Notes: a model not told the origin generated them from the letters alone. Positions 17,207 to 25,403 are shown, counted from the first letter of the stretch. The stretch is DNA of 64,000 nucleotides from Lachnospiraceae bacterium (GCA_017476665.1 JAFUZJ010000040.1:110666-174665); one strand, 5' to 3'. Numbers and translations are program-made.

Positions 17207-18421
17207 ATGAACGATCCCATCATTTTCCATATTGATGTCAACTCTGCGTTCCTGAGCTGGACCGCCCTAGACAAGCTGAAGGAAGGCTCCTCCGTGGATC
17301 TGCGGGAAATTCCTTCCATCATCGGCGGGGACTCCGCAACACGACATGGGATAGTGCTTGCCAAATCCATTCCCGCCAAGGCTTTCGGCATTCAGACCGG
17401 GGAACCTGTGGCAAACGCATTGCGCAAGTGCCCGCACCTGACCCTGGCCTCCCCCGACCATGCACACTATAAGGAGTACAGCCATGCTTTGATGGAACAT
17501 CTCTCCCGGATCTGTCCGGATATCGAACAGGTCAGCATCGATGAATGCTATATGGATTATTCCCCGATTTCCTCCCGATATTCCTCGCCGGTGAAAGCCG
17601 CAGATTTTATCCGGGAATCAGTCTTCCAGACGTTTCAATTTACGGTAAATGTGGGCATCTCCGACCGCAAGGTCCTGGCCAAAATGGCGTCCGACTTCCG
17701 AAAACCCAATCTGACGCACACGCTCTTTGCATCGGAGATTCCGGAAAAGCTTTGGCCTCTGCCGGTTTCCAATCTGTTCCTGTGCGGGCACTCCAGCGTT
17801 GAAACCCTGCGCAAGCTGGGCATTCTCACCATCGGCGAGCTGGCGCACACGGACCGCGCCATCCTGGAGTCCCACTTAAAGAGCCACGGTCTGCTCCTTT
17901 GGAACTACGCCAACGGCATCGACGCCTCCGTTGTGGAGACCAAACGCGCCAAGGCCAAGGGTGTCGGCAATTCCACCACACTCTCCCAGGACGTGACCAC
18001 TGCGGAGCAGGCGCATCGCATCCTGCGGCAGCTGTCCGAATCGGTGGGCGCACGCATGCGCAAAGCACACAGTGTGGGCGCCTCCGTCTGTACTGAGATC
18101 AAATACAGCGACTTTGTGTCCGTTTCCCACCAGACGCTTTTGTCTGTACCCACAGCCTCAGACGCCATCATCGCCGAGAGCGCCTGCACTCTTTTTGATG
18201 AGCTCTGGAACGGGGCTCCGGTGCGCCTTCTCGGCGTGCGGGTGACCAAACTTACCGAAGATAATACGCCTGTGCAGCTCAGTATTTTTGACTATCAGGC
18301 ACCCCGATCGGAAAAACAGCAAAAACTGGATGCCGCCCTGGACAGCATTCGCGCCCGCTACGGAAAAGATGCCATAAAAAGAGGGAGTCAAATGGACTCC
18401 CACCTAAAATCGGACACCTGA
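17207..18421 (+). CDS. dinB: Y-family DNA polymerase (DinB/Pol IV-like)
   Basis: 404 residues. It is a low-fidelity translesion polymerase. The catalytic motifs are FHIDVNSAFLSW (near 8-19, first metal Asp) and SIDECYMDYS (near 108-117, Asp-Glu pair). A helix-hairpin-helix thumb stretch (LRKLGILTIGELAH) and a little-finger domain (about 240-345) follow. The motif DVNSAFLSW differs from the DMDAFFA of classical DinB and is the variant common in Clostridia. A strong AAGGAGGTG lies upstream. No GAAC-N4-GTTC LexA box is apparent in the short divergent promoter region. Confidence 0.9.
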   Translation: MNDPIIFHIDVNSAFLSWTALDKLKEGSSVDLREIPSIIGGDSATRHGIVLAKSIPAKAFGIQTGEPVANALRKCPHLTLASPDHAHYKEYSHALMEHLSRICPDIEQVSIDECYMDYSPISSRYSSPVKAADFIRESVFQTFQFTVNVGISDRKVLAKMASDFRKPNLTHTLFASEIPEKLWPLPVSNLFLCGHSSVETLRKLGILTIGELAHTDRAILESHLKSHGLLLWNYANGIDASVVETKRAKAKGVGNSTTLSQDVTTAEQAHRILRQLSESVGARMRKAHSVGASVCTEIKYSDFVSVSHQTLLSVPTASDAIIAESACTLFDELWNGAPVRLLGVRVTKLTEDNTPVQLSIFDYQAPRSEKQQKLDAALDSIRARYGKDAIKRGSQMDSHLKSDT

Positions 18422-18427
18422 CCGTGT

Positions 18428-18997
18428 TCAACCCTGCTTTTTCCGGACGCTGTAACCGAAGGTTCCCAGCTGCTCCCCGCAGGCATAATAAGTCCCGTGG
18501 GAATATACGATCGGGTCCGCCTCCTCCAGATGAAATTTGTGTTTCTTATCCATGTATTGTTCTTCCGCATGCACTGCGACCACATCCGCTAGAAACATAT
18601 CATGGGAACCGAGTTCTTTGATTTCCCGGACACGACATTCAATATTGACCGGACTTTCCGCGATCATCGGCGCCCGGACTTTGGTTCCCGCCACCGGCGT
18701 CAGCTTCATCTCCTGAAACTTATCTACGTCCCGGCCGCTCTTCACACCACAGTAATCCGTGGCAAAAACCAACTCCCTCGTCGTCAGATTGATCACAAAC
18801 TCACCGGTCTCTTTCAGGATCTCATGGGAAAAACGCTCCGGCCGCACGGAAATCGACACCATGGGCGGATTCGTGCAGACCGTTCCCACCCATGCTACCG
18901 TAATGATATTGGGCTTACCGTTCCGATCCGCAACACTTACCATCACAACCGGCAGCGGATACAGCATATTGCCGGGTTTCCAGATTTCCTTTGCCAT
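18428..18997 (-). CDS. Flavin reductase-like FMN-binding protein
   Basis: 189 residues. The flavin reductase fold is recognisable from LYPLPVVMVSVADRNGKPNIITVAW at the N-terminus (read with a break near residue 32), TNPPMVSISVRPERFSHEIL and the GEFVINL strand, followed by SPVNIECRV. It probably binds FMN and transfers electrons to unknown partners. It follows the coiled-coil gene by 15 bases and is likely cotranscribed with it. It converges on dinB with only six bases between stop codons and no visible terminator. Confidence 0.85.
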   Translation of the reverse strand: MAKEIWKPGNMLYPLPVVMVSVADRNGKPNIITVAWVGTVCTNPPMVSISVRPERFSHEILKETGEFVINLTTRELVFATDYCGVKSGRDVDKFQEMKLTPVAGTKVRAPMIAESPVNIECRVREIKELGSHDMFLADVVAVHAEEQYMDKKHKFHLEEADPIVYSHGTYYACGEQLGTFGYSVRKKQG

Positions 18998-19012
18998 ATT
19001 GGTCTCCGTCTG

Positions 19013-19915
19013 TCACAGAATATGAAGCATACTCAAGATCTGGAGCACGACGCCTGCCACAGATGCAACCAATGCCACCACCGAGATCTTGAAGATCTTA
19101 TTCAGGTTGTTCTTCATGGGATTAAAGGTATAATCCAGATTCTCCGTCTGCTTCTTGTTTTCATCTCCGATCACAGCCTGTACATTCCGGTATACCTTCA
19201 CACATTCTCTGTGGACAAATTCGTTGGACCCGCCAAGCTGCTCCTCTACGCCGGTCTTGATCTCTGCGATCTTCGCATCCAGCATATTTCTCTGACTCTC
19301 TAACTCACTCAGGATAAAATCGCTCTGATTCTGTCCTTCTTTCAAACCGCTGATCTGTGCCTTCAGCACGCTGCGCAGATTATCCAGCTGATCCTGCTGG
19401 AGAGAACGGATTAAGTTGAGTTGTTCCGCCTGCAAACCTTTCACGTCCTCCATCTGCAGTCCCGGATTCTCATCCGCTTTCTGCGCCAGCTGCGCAAGCC
19501 TTGCATCCAGGGTATTCTGCAGACCGTCGATCTGCTGCTGCATAACGGATCTCAACTCTGTCATCTGCGCTGCCAGACGTTCCGCAGCCGCTTCCGCCTG
19601 CTCGTCAGCCTCCTCTTTGACGTTCTCAGCTATACCGGCCTTCTCCGCAGTGGCAGCCTGCATATCCTCCCACATCTTCAAGAGCTCTTCTTTAAGTCCG
19701 TCCGTGTCTATCTGTACAGATTCCACCTTGTTCTTCGCAGAATCTGCTGTCTGCTCTATCTCCGCACAGATCTGCTTCATACGGTCCAGACATTCGGTAT
19801 ATTCCTGCACCTGGGTCTTAAAACGCTCCGCTTCCTGCCGCTCGGCGACCTCGTTTGCCTTTATCATTTCCTGCGCCGTGAACTTCTCCGCCAGCTTTTC
19901 CATAAATGTATCCAT
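19013..19915 (-). CDS. Coiled-coil protein with C-terminal membrane anchor
   Basis: 300 residues from the ATG at 19915, which has GGAGGA upstream. Nearly the whole protein is predicted coiled coil, rich in E, Q, K and A (for example DEQAEAAAERLAAQMTELRS). A single hydrophobic segment lies at about residues 275-296 (ISVVALVASVAGVVLQILSM), leaving almost nothing outside. This is the layout of a tail-anchored cytoplasmic scaffold. I do not recognise a family and give no function. It has its own sigma-A promoter. Confidence 0.75.
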   Translation of the reverse strand: MDTFMEKLAEKFTAQEMIKANEVAERQEAERFKTQVQEYTECLDRMKQICAEIEQTADSAKNKVESVQIDTDGLKEELLKMWEDMQAATAEKAGIAENVKEEADEQAEAAAERLAAQMTELRSVMQQQIDGLQNTLDARLAQLAQKADENPGLQMEDVKGLQAEQLNLIRSLQQDQLDNLRSVLKAQISGLKEGQNQSDFILSELESQRNMLDAKIAEIKTGVEEQLGGSNEFVHRECVKVYRNVQAVIGDENKKQTENLDYTFNPMKNNLNKIFKISVVALVASVAGVVLQILSMLHIL

Positions 19916-19958
19916 ATATATTCCTCCACACCGGATCCTATACTGCTCTACTTTGCTT

Positions 19959-19987
19959 ATTTTAACATCTTTTTTGTGTTCTGACAA
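19959..19987 (-). promoter_or_regulatory. Sigma-A promoter of the coiled-coil gene
   Basis: Minus-strand TTGTCA (19982-19987), 17 bases, TAAAAT (19959-19964), about 45 bases before the start codon. Confidence 0.7.
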
Positions 19988-20020
19988 CAATTTTCAACCT
20001 TAACCGAAGATTCACACCCC

Positions 20021-20207
20021 GTTCATATTTTGTTCATATTTTCCTGCTATACTTTATTTCAAGAACAGATAAGACGTTATGTGATTTTTTCATAATAGCC
20101 CGGGTGCCGCGAGGTGCCTGGGCACTCCTCATTTTATATAGGAACATGACAGAATCCTCCCATATAAAAACGTGCCGCCAGCAACCATTGCTCACGGCAC
20201 GTTTTTT
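20021..20207 (+). ncRNA. Candidate small RNA of about 150 nt
   Basis: This 306-base gap between two minus-strand genes contains what looks like an independent plus-strand unit. It begins with a tandem 11-bp repeat GTTCATATTTT (20021-20031 and 20032-20042), then a -10-like TATACT (20048-20053). An 11-bp hairpin closed by a GCGA tetraloop (20098-20123; three G-U pairs) follows, and the unit ends in a strong terminator (20166-20207). No convincing plus-strand reading frame lies inside. On the minus strand a 37-codon frame with GGAGGA upstream (20034-20147) is an alternative reading. I cannot assign it to a known RNA family. Confidence 0.4.
20166..20207. terminator. Bidirectional terminator
   Basis: Arms AAAAACGTGCCG / CGGCACGTTTTTT around a 17-base loop. 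On the minus strand it ends the alarmone synthetase gene (stop at 20222); on the plus strand it would end the candidate small RNA. Confidence 0.88.
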
Positions 20208-20221
20208 CGCTCATTTCTTGC

Positions 20222-20869
20222 TCATTTCTCTGAATGTTCCTTCGCCAGCTCCAGGATCTCCTCGTTCAGCGAAAGCATCCTTGCATCAAGATCCGCCACC
20301 ATATGGGCACACTCGATCAGTTCTGCTTTGATATGTTCCGGCGCATCCCCTTCAAACTTATAGTGGATCTTATGCTCCAGACTTGCCCAGAAATCCATTG
20401 CAACCGTACGGATCTGAATCTCCACCTTGGTATCCACAATGCGGTCCGACAGATAAACCGGCACCATCACGATCATATGGTAACTCTTGTATCCGCTGGC
20501 CTTGGGATAGGTAATGTAATCCTTAACGCTGACTACGTGAATATCCTTCTGATCACGGATCATCTCCGCAATACGGTAAATGTCCGACGTAAAAGAACAG
20601 ATAATCCGGATACCCGCAATATCATTGATGTACTTCACCATGTTTTCTATGGTAGATTCGTACCCGCGTCTCTTTAACTTTTTGACAATACTCTCCGGTG
20701 TCTTGATACGGGCTTTGATATGTTCAATCGGATTGTATTGATGTACATGCTGGAATTCATCATTCAGAATTTCCATCTTGGTCTGTACCTGCTTCAGAGC
20801 AGCATTATAAACCAGCGTGACTTCCTGCCAGCTGTCAATGCCGTCTCCGTTTGCCCCCAAAAAATCCAT
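20222..20869 (-). CDS. Small alarmone synthetase, RelA/SpoT synthetase domain only
   Basis: 215 residues, the length of RelQ/YjbM-type small alarmone synthetases, with no hydrolase, TGS or ACT domain. Key stretches are IKTPESIVKKLKRRG, NDIAGIRIICSF, DYITYPKASGYKSYHMIV and VEIQIRTVAMDFWASLEHKI. These hold the pyrophosphate-transfer and GDP/GTP-binding residues known in this family. It should make (p)ppGpp in response to stress. The start at 20869 has AAGGAGA upstream; longer in-frame readings lack a site. It is monocistronic by its own promoter and terminator. Confidence 0.92.
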   Translation of the reverse strand: MDFLGANGDGIDSWQEVTLVYNAALKQVQTKMEILNDEFQHVHQYNPIEHIKARIKTPESIVKKLKRRGYESTIENMVKYINDIAGIRIICSFTSDIYRIAEMIRDQKDIHVVSVKDYITYPKASGYKSYHMIVMVPVYLSDRIVDTKVEIQIRTVAMDFWASLEHKIHYKFEGDAPEHIKAELIECAHMVADLDARMLSLNEEILELAKEHSEK

Positions 20870-20911
20870 AGTATCTCCTTTACAATAGCCGCCTAACTTT
20901 AGTGTCTCTTC

Positions 20912-20917
20912 ATTATA
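20912..20917 (-). promoter_or_regulatory. Extended -10 promoter of the alarmone synthetase gene
   Basis: Minus-strand TGT-TATAAT, an extended -10 element; no good -35 box is seen 17 bases upstream (TACATT is the nearest). Confidence 0.55.
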
Positions 20918-21079
20918 ACATAATTCCGGATAAAAATGTATATATTTCACAAAAATTAATTCCTTTTTAAGAATTTGTTGGTAGTTTTGCCAATCTAACC
21001 ACCACTCTATATCTATATGAACAAATTGCTGCATTCATTCCCGCAATAAAGCATAACTCTTCGACAAAATCCTTAAGGG

Positions 21080-21108
21080 TTGATTTTTTACCTGAAATTA
21101 CTTATGAT
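21080..21108 (+). promoter_or_regulatory. Sigma-A promoter of the 89-residue protein gene
   Basis: TTGATT (21080-21085), 17 bases, TATGAT (21103-21108), about 45 bases before the start codon. Confidence 0.6.
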
Positions 21109-21152
21109 TAGAAAATAATTGAGGAAGATAATCGTGAGAGGAGGACACCGCC

Positions 21153-21422
21153 TTGCGCATCTGGATCAAATTATGGCAGAACGGCCACATGATCAAGGAC
21201 ACCACCGGGGAAGATACCTCAGAGGACACCCGAACCCATAAAGTTTTCCGCCTGTTGGACGAAGCCTGTCACCACTTCGATCTGGCACAGCCCATATGGC
21301 TGGACAAGAACATATCCGAATTTAAGCGTCACGCCAGGACGCGCTTCTATCAGGACAGTTTTATCGAAACGATCGACTTTGATTATATGGAATTTCAGGT
21401 GCTGGAGGAGGATATCGGATAG
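21153..21422 (+). CDS. Small conserved protein of unknown function
   Basis: 89 residues beginning at a TTG with an excellent ribosome site (AGAGGAGG, 21137-21144), which makes this start convincing. The sequence MRIWIKLWQNGHMIKDTTGED, followed by a helical DEACHHFDLAQPIWLDKNISEF and a C-terminal FYQDSFIETIDFDYMEFQVLEEDI, is soluble, with a mixed alpha/beta look and an acidic tail. I do not know a function. It has its own promoter and is followed by the PAQR gene promoter. Confidence 0.75.
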   Translation: MRIWIKLWQNGHMIKDTTGEDTSEDTRTHKVFRLLDEACHHFDLAQPIWLDKNISEFKRHARTRFYQDSFIETIDFDYMEFQVLEEDIG

Positions 21423-21440
21423 ACAGGCCTGAAAAAATTA

Positions 21441-21502
21441 TTGACAATTCCTTCCTTTTATAGTAGTATCCAAATTGCAGGATGTAGTTTTGAAAACTAC
21501 AT
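21441..21502 (+). promoter_or_regulatory. Sigma-A promoter and perfect palindrome in front of the PAQR gene
   Basis: TTGACA (21441-21446), 17 bases, TAGTAT (21464-21469). Six to twelve bases after the predicted start begins a perfect palindrome with 10-bp arms ATGTAGTTTT / AAAACTACAT around one G (21482-21502). It is either a repressor operator or a leader hairpin. Confidence 0.7.
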
Positions 21503-21569
21503 GATGTGTTTTATGGAATACTTCTTGTAATTTTTGTGCATACTTTATCATATAGAAGAGGAGGAATGT

Positions 21570-22223
21570 ATGATGCAGATCACAATCAGAGAACCCGGAA
21601 GTGCCATTACCCATTTTATCGCCATGATGATGGCGGTTTTTGCGGCGGTGCCGCTTTTGATCAAAGCAGGGAATGCCGACGGAAGCCAGACTTTCGTCGC
21701 CATGGCAATTTTCATGTCCAGCATGATCCTGCTCTACGGTGCCAGCACCACCTACCACACGGTAAACCTGACCGGCAGGGCGCTGCGCATTTTCAAAAAA
21801 ATCGACCATATGATGATCTTTGTTCTGATCGCCGGTTCCTACACGCCGGTCTGCCTGATCGTCCTTGGCGGCGAGGTGGGCTATAAGCTGCTTGCCCTGG
21901 TGTGGGGCATCGCTCTGATCGGCATGGGGATCAAGGCAGTATGGGTGACCTGCCCGAAATGGTTTTCATCCATCATTTATATCGCCATGGGTTGGGTCTG
22001 TGTGCTGGTGTTTGGACAGCTTTTGGAAAACCTCCCCACCGGAGCTTTCCTGTGGCTCTTAGCCGGCGGCATCATTTACACGGTGGGCGGCATCATTTAC
22101 GCCCTGAAGCTTTCTGTATTTAATGCGAAGCACAAATGGTTCGGCTCCCACGAGGTGTTCCATTTGTTTGTCATGGCCGGTAGCGTGTGCCACTTTATCT
22201 GTATGTATCTTTATATTGCTTAA
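21570..22223 (+). CDS. Hemolysin III / PAQR-family membrane protein
   Basis: 217 residues with seven predicted membrane segments. The family's metal-site motifs are present: ASTTYHTVN (near 55), KIDHMMIFVLIAGSYTPVCL (near 75-94) and SHEVFHLFVMAGSVCHF (near 195-211). These His/Asp/Ser residues match the PAQR (adiponectin-receptor-like) hydrolase site. Bacterial members (YqfA/YplQ type) have been linked to membrane-lipid homeostasis. The start is the first of two ATGs (21570) after GAGGAGG. It is transcribed alone, from the promoter above to the terminators behind it. Confidence 0.92.
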   Translation: MMQITIREPGSAITHFIAMMMAVFAAVPLLIKAGNADGSQTFVAMAIFMSSMILLYGASTTYHTVNLTGRALRIFKKIDHMMIFVLIAGSYTPVCLIVLGGEVGYKLLALVWGIALIGMGIKAVWVTCPKWFSSIIYIAMGWVCVLVFGQLLENLPTGAFLWLLAGGIIYTVGGIIYALKLSVFNAKHKWFGSHEVFHLFVMAGSVCHFICMYLYIA

Positions 22224-22226
22224 AAA

Positions 22227-22300
22227 CGTGCGCCGCCGGGCGCACGAATCAAAAGCCAGCAGTCTGTAGCGGCATATACCGCCCGAATCTGCTGGCTTTT
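22227..22300. terminator. Double terminator between convergent genes
   Basis: Two consecutive hairpins. The first, CGTGCGCC / GGGCGCACG (22227-22246), has a short loop. The second (22251-22300) has long arms AAAAGCCAGCAG / CTGCTGGCTTTT with a nested GCGG-CATATA-CCGC. It serves the PAQR gene (plus) and the AIM24 gene (minus). Confidence 0.9.
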
Positions 22301-22329
22301 CACTTTATGGAGTCGCTCTCCCAAGAATT

Positions 22330-23007
22330 CTATTTCGACGGATGCGGCATATACCCGTACAACGTCATCGCCGTCTTGCTGATCGGCATCGTCTGCAGCG
22401 TGATTCGCCCCGGCCCGGTGAGCACTGTGTTGAACAGTCCCTCGCCGCCCAACAGCACATTCTTCACACCCTTGACCGTCTGCGTGTCCAGACTGCAAGT
22501 GCCGTCCATCACCGCCAGATATCCCGTGTCAATGATCTTGCGCTGTCCCGGCTGCAATACATAGTCCACCGCCGCACCGTCGATCTCCGCAAACACCAGA
22601 CCGTTTCCGGACACCTTCTGCATAATAAATCCCTCGCCTCCGAAGAAGCCGGAGCCAATCTTCTGCTGTAAATAAACCGACAACTCTACATTGCCGCAGC
22701 TTGCCAGATAAGCAGTCTTCTGTAGGATCACCGGCTTATCCGGCGTCACCTCATATGCCACGATGGAACCCGGAAACTTGGACGCGAACGCGATCTCACC
22801 CGCACGCTTTGCTATATAACGGTTCTGGAAAAGCGCCTCACCGGATATCATCCGCCCGAACACCTTACCGATCCCGCCGCCCTCGGTCTGCATCTCAATC
22901 CCGTCATCCATCCAGGACATTGCCCCCGATTCACAGACCATCTGCTCTCCTGCCTCCAACTGGCACACTAACACCGGCAGACTGCCCCCTTTTACCTCAT
23001 ATCGCAT
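22330..23007 (-). CDS. AIM24/TIGR00266-family protein
   Basis: 225 residues. It is all-beta and Gly-rich, with the family pattern VCQLEAGEQMVCESGAMSWM near the N-terminus, then GRMISGEALFQNRY and IGSGFFGGEGFIMQKVSGNG. The repeats form the double-psi-like TRAP-beta fold of AIM24 proteins, whose bacterial role is not known. The start at 23007 is chosen because AAGGAG lies too close to an in-frame GTG at 23016. Confidence 0.9.
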   Translation of the reverse strand: MRYEVKGGSLPVLVCQLEAGEQMVCESGAMSWMDDGIEMQTEGGGIGKVFGRMISGEALFQNRYIAKRAGEIAFASKFPGSIVAYEVTPDKPVILQKTAYLASCGNVELSVYLQQKIGSGFFGGEGFIMQKVSGNGLVFAEIDGAAVDYVLQPGQRKIIDTGYLAVMDGTCSLDTQTVKGVKNVLLGGEGLFNTVLTGPGRITLQTMPISKTAMTLYGYMPHPSK

Positions 23008-23060
23008 ATTTTCCACACTCCTTCTCTTTTGATAAATTTAATGTAACTCCAACTGATTTT

Positions 23061-23089
23061 ATTATCATATAAATAACCGATTTCCGCAA
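23061..23089 (-). promoter_or_regulatory. Sigma-A-like promoter of the AIM24 gene
   Basis: Minus-strand TTGCGG (23084-23089), 17 bases, GATAAT (23061-23066). Confidence 0.55.
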
Positions 23090-23131
23090 GTTCCAAACAC
23101 TTTTTCCCGCCAAATTTCTCTCAAATTTCCT

Positions 23132-24997
23132 TTACTGCTCCTCCATCCGCTCCGTGATCACTTCCGTCTCCACCCGATTCTTCAACGGCAAATGCTCCTC
23201 GATGGCAGACAGCCGCTCCCGAAGCTGTTCGATATTTTCTACCCCATAACTCCTTGGGCTGATATTAATTCGCACACAGATATTATTGTCAAACAGAAAA
23301 ATATCCTCTGTTATATTCGGGCTTCCATCGTACTCCACCTCTTCATGTATGTAATAAAAGCCTTTCAAATCACCGCATTCCACAGTTCCTAAATACATGA
23401 TATCCTCCCGCGTGCTAAACCATGGAGTACTTGCCACATGTGTCACTTGCCTCCGAAAACGTGCCTCCTTCACATTTTCAGGAACGATCTCCTGCGCAAA
23501 CTCTGTATCATAATTAGCCTCATCAGCAATTTGAACCCAGAAAAATCCCATATCATCGCCACCGCTATAATTGGTTCCGTTAAAAATTGTCAAGTGATTA
23601 TAATCTGCCAACAGTTCGGTAAAAGTCTTTTTCGCCAGTGATGTCCCTGCAACGGTAGCGTCATAATCCTTCAGTTCCCAATTTTTGTCCAGATCAGCCC
23701 AAAATCCAAAATAGTCATTGATATAGCTGGTTCCTTCGACTCTGCCTTTCATGCTTTCATCATACTTGCTTTCCGCTCCGCCCGCTTCGATCGTTTCCTG
23801 CACCATACCTGCTGTATCCGTACCTGCCGCCGAAACGCCATCCATCATGGGATTCACGCCGTCGTCTGCCGCGCTTTCTGCAAGCGCACTCTCTGCGCTC
23901 TGTCCTGCCGCCGCGCTTTCCCCGCCGGAAGCCTGCCCGCCCTGGGAATTTCCCGCATCCATCGAAACGGACGTCTCTTCCTTGGACTGTTGGTTATTGT
24001 GTATTACTGCTGCCGCCGCTCCTGCACCCACTACCACAACCGCCGCGCCTATTGCAATCTTCGCCGCTGTACTTGATAAAAATCCCTTTGCTGCCATTTT
24101 ACCCATCTCCTTTCCTGCCGTTCCTATCACATTGTCTGCTGTTCCTTCGGTTACTGCTTTTGCAGCTCCGTTTGTTGCTCCTTTTGCTGCGTTGTCCACA
24201 GTCTCCTTTGCCGCCTCTGCCGCCGCATTGCCCGCGTCTTTCTCCACATCTGTTAACTGCGCGCCTACGCTATTCGCCGCGCCCGCTCTCGCTGTCTGCG
24301 TGCCTGCGCCCGCGCCCAGCTCCCGCACTGCTCCCATGACCTGCTCCGTCAGCTCCGGCACTTCGCACGCCTTTGCTTCCTCCGACAAAAGCAGCGCCAG
24401 AAAGGGCACTCCCGCAAAGGAATACAGCTTGTCATGGGTCTTATGCTCATAAGTTTCCACGCCCTTTTTGATCTTGGAGCGGGATACACTCAGCCGGTAT
24501 TTGACGGTTCCGGCGGGACACTCCATCAGTTCCGCGATCTCCTCTACCGTAAGATTGTTGAAATAATAGAGCAACACCGTCTGGTACTGGATATCCGACA
24601 GATTCTCCCGCATGATGTCCAGCACGATCCTACGTTTCTCTTGGCTTGTGACATACTCCTCCGGCAGAAAGTTTTCGCTCTCCTCCTTCAACACTCCCGA
24701 AGTTTCTTCCTCCATAGGGATCGGCAGCTTCTTACCCAGACGGTTTTTACATCGATTCACCGCGATCTGCTCCACCCATCCCCTAAAGCGCTCCGGTTCC
24801 CGCAGTTCCTTCAGACCTTTGAATGCTGCAAGATACGCCTCCTGCATCATATCCTCCGCCTCCTGTCTCTCCTTCATGAAATGCAGACAGATAAAATACA
24901 CCCTGCGATTTGTCTCCCGGTAAAGCGACCCAAAAGCATCCATATCCCCTGCCTTTGTGCGCTCCACCAGCTTCGCCAGTTCCTTTTCGCTTAACAT
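23132..24997 (-). CDS. ECF-type sigma factor fused to a transmembrane segment and outer domain
   Basis: 621 residues from the ATG at 24997 (GGAGG upstream). Residues 1-175 are an ECF sigma factor: region 2 (about 12-80, GDMDAFGSLYRETNRRVYFI) and region 4 (about 125-170, LTVEEIAELMECPAGTVKYR). Residues 180-305 are Ala-rich low complexity. A membrane segment lies at about 309-331 (IAIGAAVVVVGAGAAAAVI), preceded by K residues. A Ser/Ala/Gly-rich linker follows, then a folded C-terminal domain of about 190 residues (from SYINDYFGFWADLDKNWEL). No separate anti-sigma gene is adjacent. The order suggests a sigma factor tethered to the membrane by its own sensor or inhibitory domain. The outer domain is unrecognised. 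Confidence 0.85.
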   Translation of the reverse strand: MLSEKELAKLVERTKAGDMDAFGSLYRETNRRVYFICLHFMKERQEAEDMMQEAYLAAFKGLKELREPERFRGWVEQIAVNRCKNRLGKKLPIPMEEETSGVLKEESENFLPEEYVTSQEKRRIVLDIMRENLSDIQYQTVLLYYFNNLTVEEIAELMECPAGTVKYRLSVSRSKIKKGVETYEHKTHDKLYSFAGVPFLALLLSEEAKACEVPELTEQVMGAVRELGAGAGTQTARAGAANSVGAQLTDVEKDAGNAAAEAAKETVDNAAKGATNGAAKAVTEGTADNVIGTAGKEMGKMAAKGFLSSTAAKIAIGAAVVVVGAGAAAAVIHNNQQSKEETSVSMDAGNSQGGQASGGESAAAGQSAESALAESAADDGVNPMMDGVSAAGTDTAGMVQETIEAGGAESKYDESMKGRVEGTSYINDYFGFWADLDKNWELKDYDATVAGTSLAKKTFTELLADYNHLTIFNGTNYSGGDDMGFFWVQIADEANYDTEFAQEIVPENVKEARFRRQVTHVASTPWFSTREDIMYLGTVECGDLKGFYYIHEEVEYDGSPNITEDIFLFDNNICVRINISPRSYGVENIEQLRERLSAIEEHLPLKNRVETEVITERMEEQ

Positions 24998-25108
24998 ATC
25001 TTCTCCTCCCGTAACAACACGAACACTCTTAGAATATGTTCTCAATAATATAGACAATCCTCATCTCCTTTGGGTTGGGTATTTCAAAAAATTTTAAATT
25101 CATAAAAC

Positions 25109-25143
25109 AGGGCGACTTTAGGTTATTCACCTATTGCCGCCCT
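25109..25143 (-). terminator. Terminator after the UDP-sugar gene group
   Basis: AGGGCG / CGCCCT outer arms with an inner AGGT-TATTC-ACCT pairing. On the minus strand GTTTTATG follows. It ends the transcript of the 69-residue gene and separates it from the sigma-factor gene. Confidence 0.65.
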
Positions 25144-25193
25144 ACGTTTCATTTCTACCTTCACTTTACCGTCTTCACTTTATCGTCTCCGTT

Positions 25194-25403
25194 TTAGCGG
25201 TCGCCCTCCCCGGGCATATCCACCGCATCACAGTTGGACACCGTTCCCTTTGCCCAAGGGCTCCCCACATCACAGCGCCCGTGATGATACTGCTCCTTCA
25301 CCGTGTCCGCCTTCTGCGCCTCAGAAAACTCCACCTTCAGCCTGCTCACGCCGCCATTCATCTTCCCGTCGATCATGTTTACCAGATCCTCAATCTCGCT
25401 CAT
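25194..25403 (-). CDS. Small conserved protein with leader-like N-terminus and two cysteines
   Basis: 69 residues. The first 35 residues (MSEIEDLVNMIDGKMNGGVS, then RLKVEFSEAQKADTV) are helical and acidic with a central Gly-Gly. The last 30 are polar with two Cys (HHGRCDVG, VSNCDAVDMPGEGD). The ATG has GAGGAA upstream, and the gene follows galE by 23 bases, so it is probably in that operon. The N-terminal pattern looks familiar from small proteins of Lachnospiraceae, but I know no function. A peptide-precursor role is only a thought, since no modification enzyme is nearby. Confidence 0.6.
   Translation of the reverse strand: MSEIEDLVNMIDGKMNGGVSRLKVEFSEAQKADTVKEQYHHGRCDVGSPWAKGTVSNCDAVDMPGEGDR

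Noticed and set aside
20104-20331. 75-codon plus-strand frame across the small-RNA candidate
   Set aside because: It runs through a strong terminator hairpin and into the alarmone synthetase gene, and has no ribosome site.
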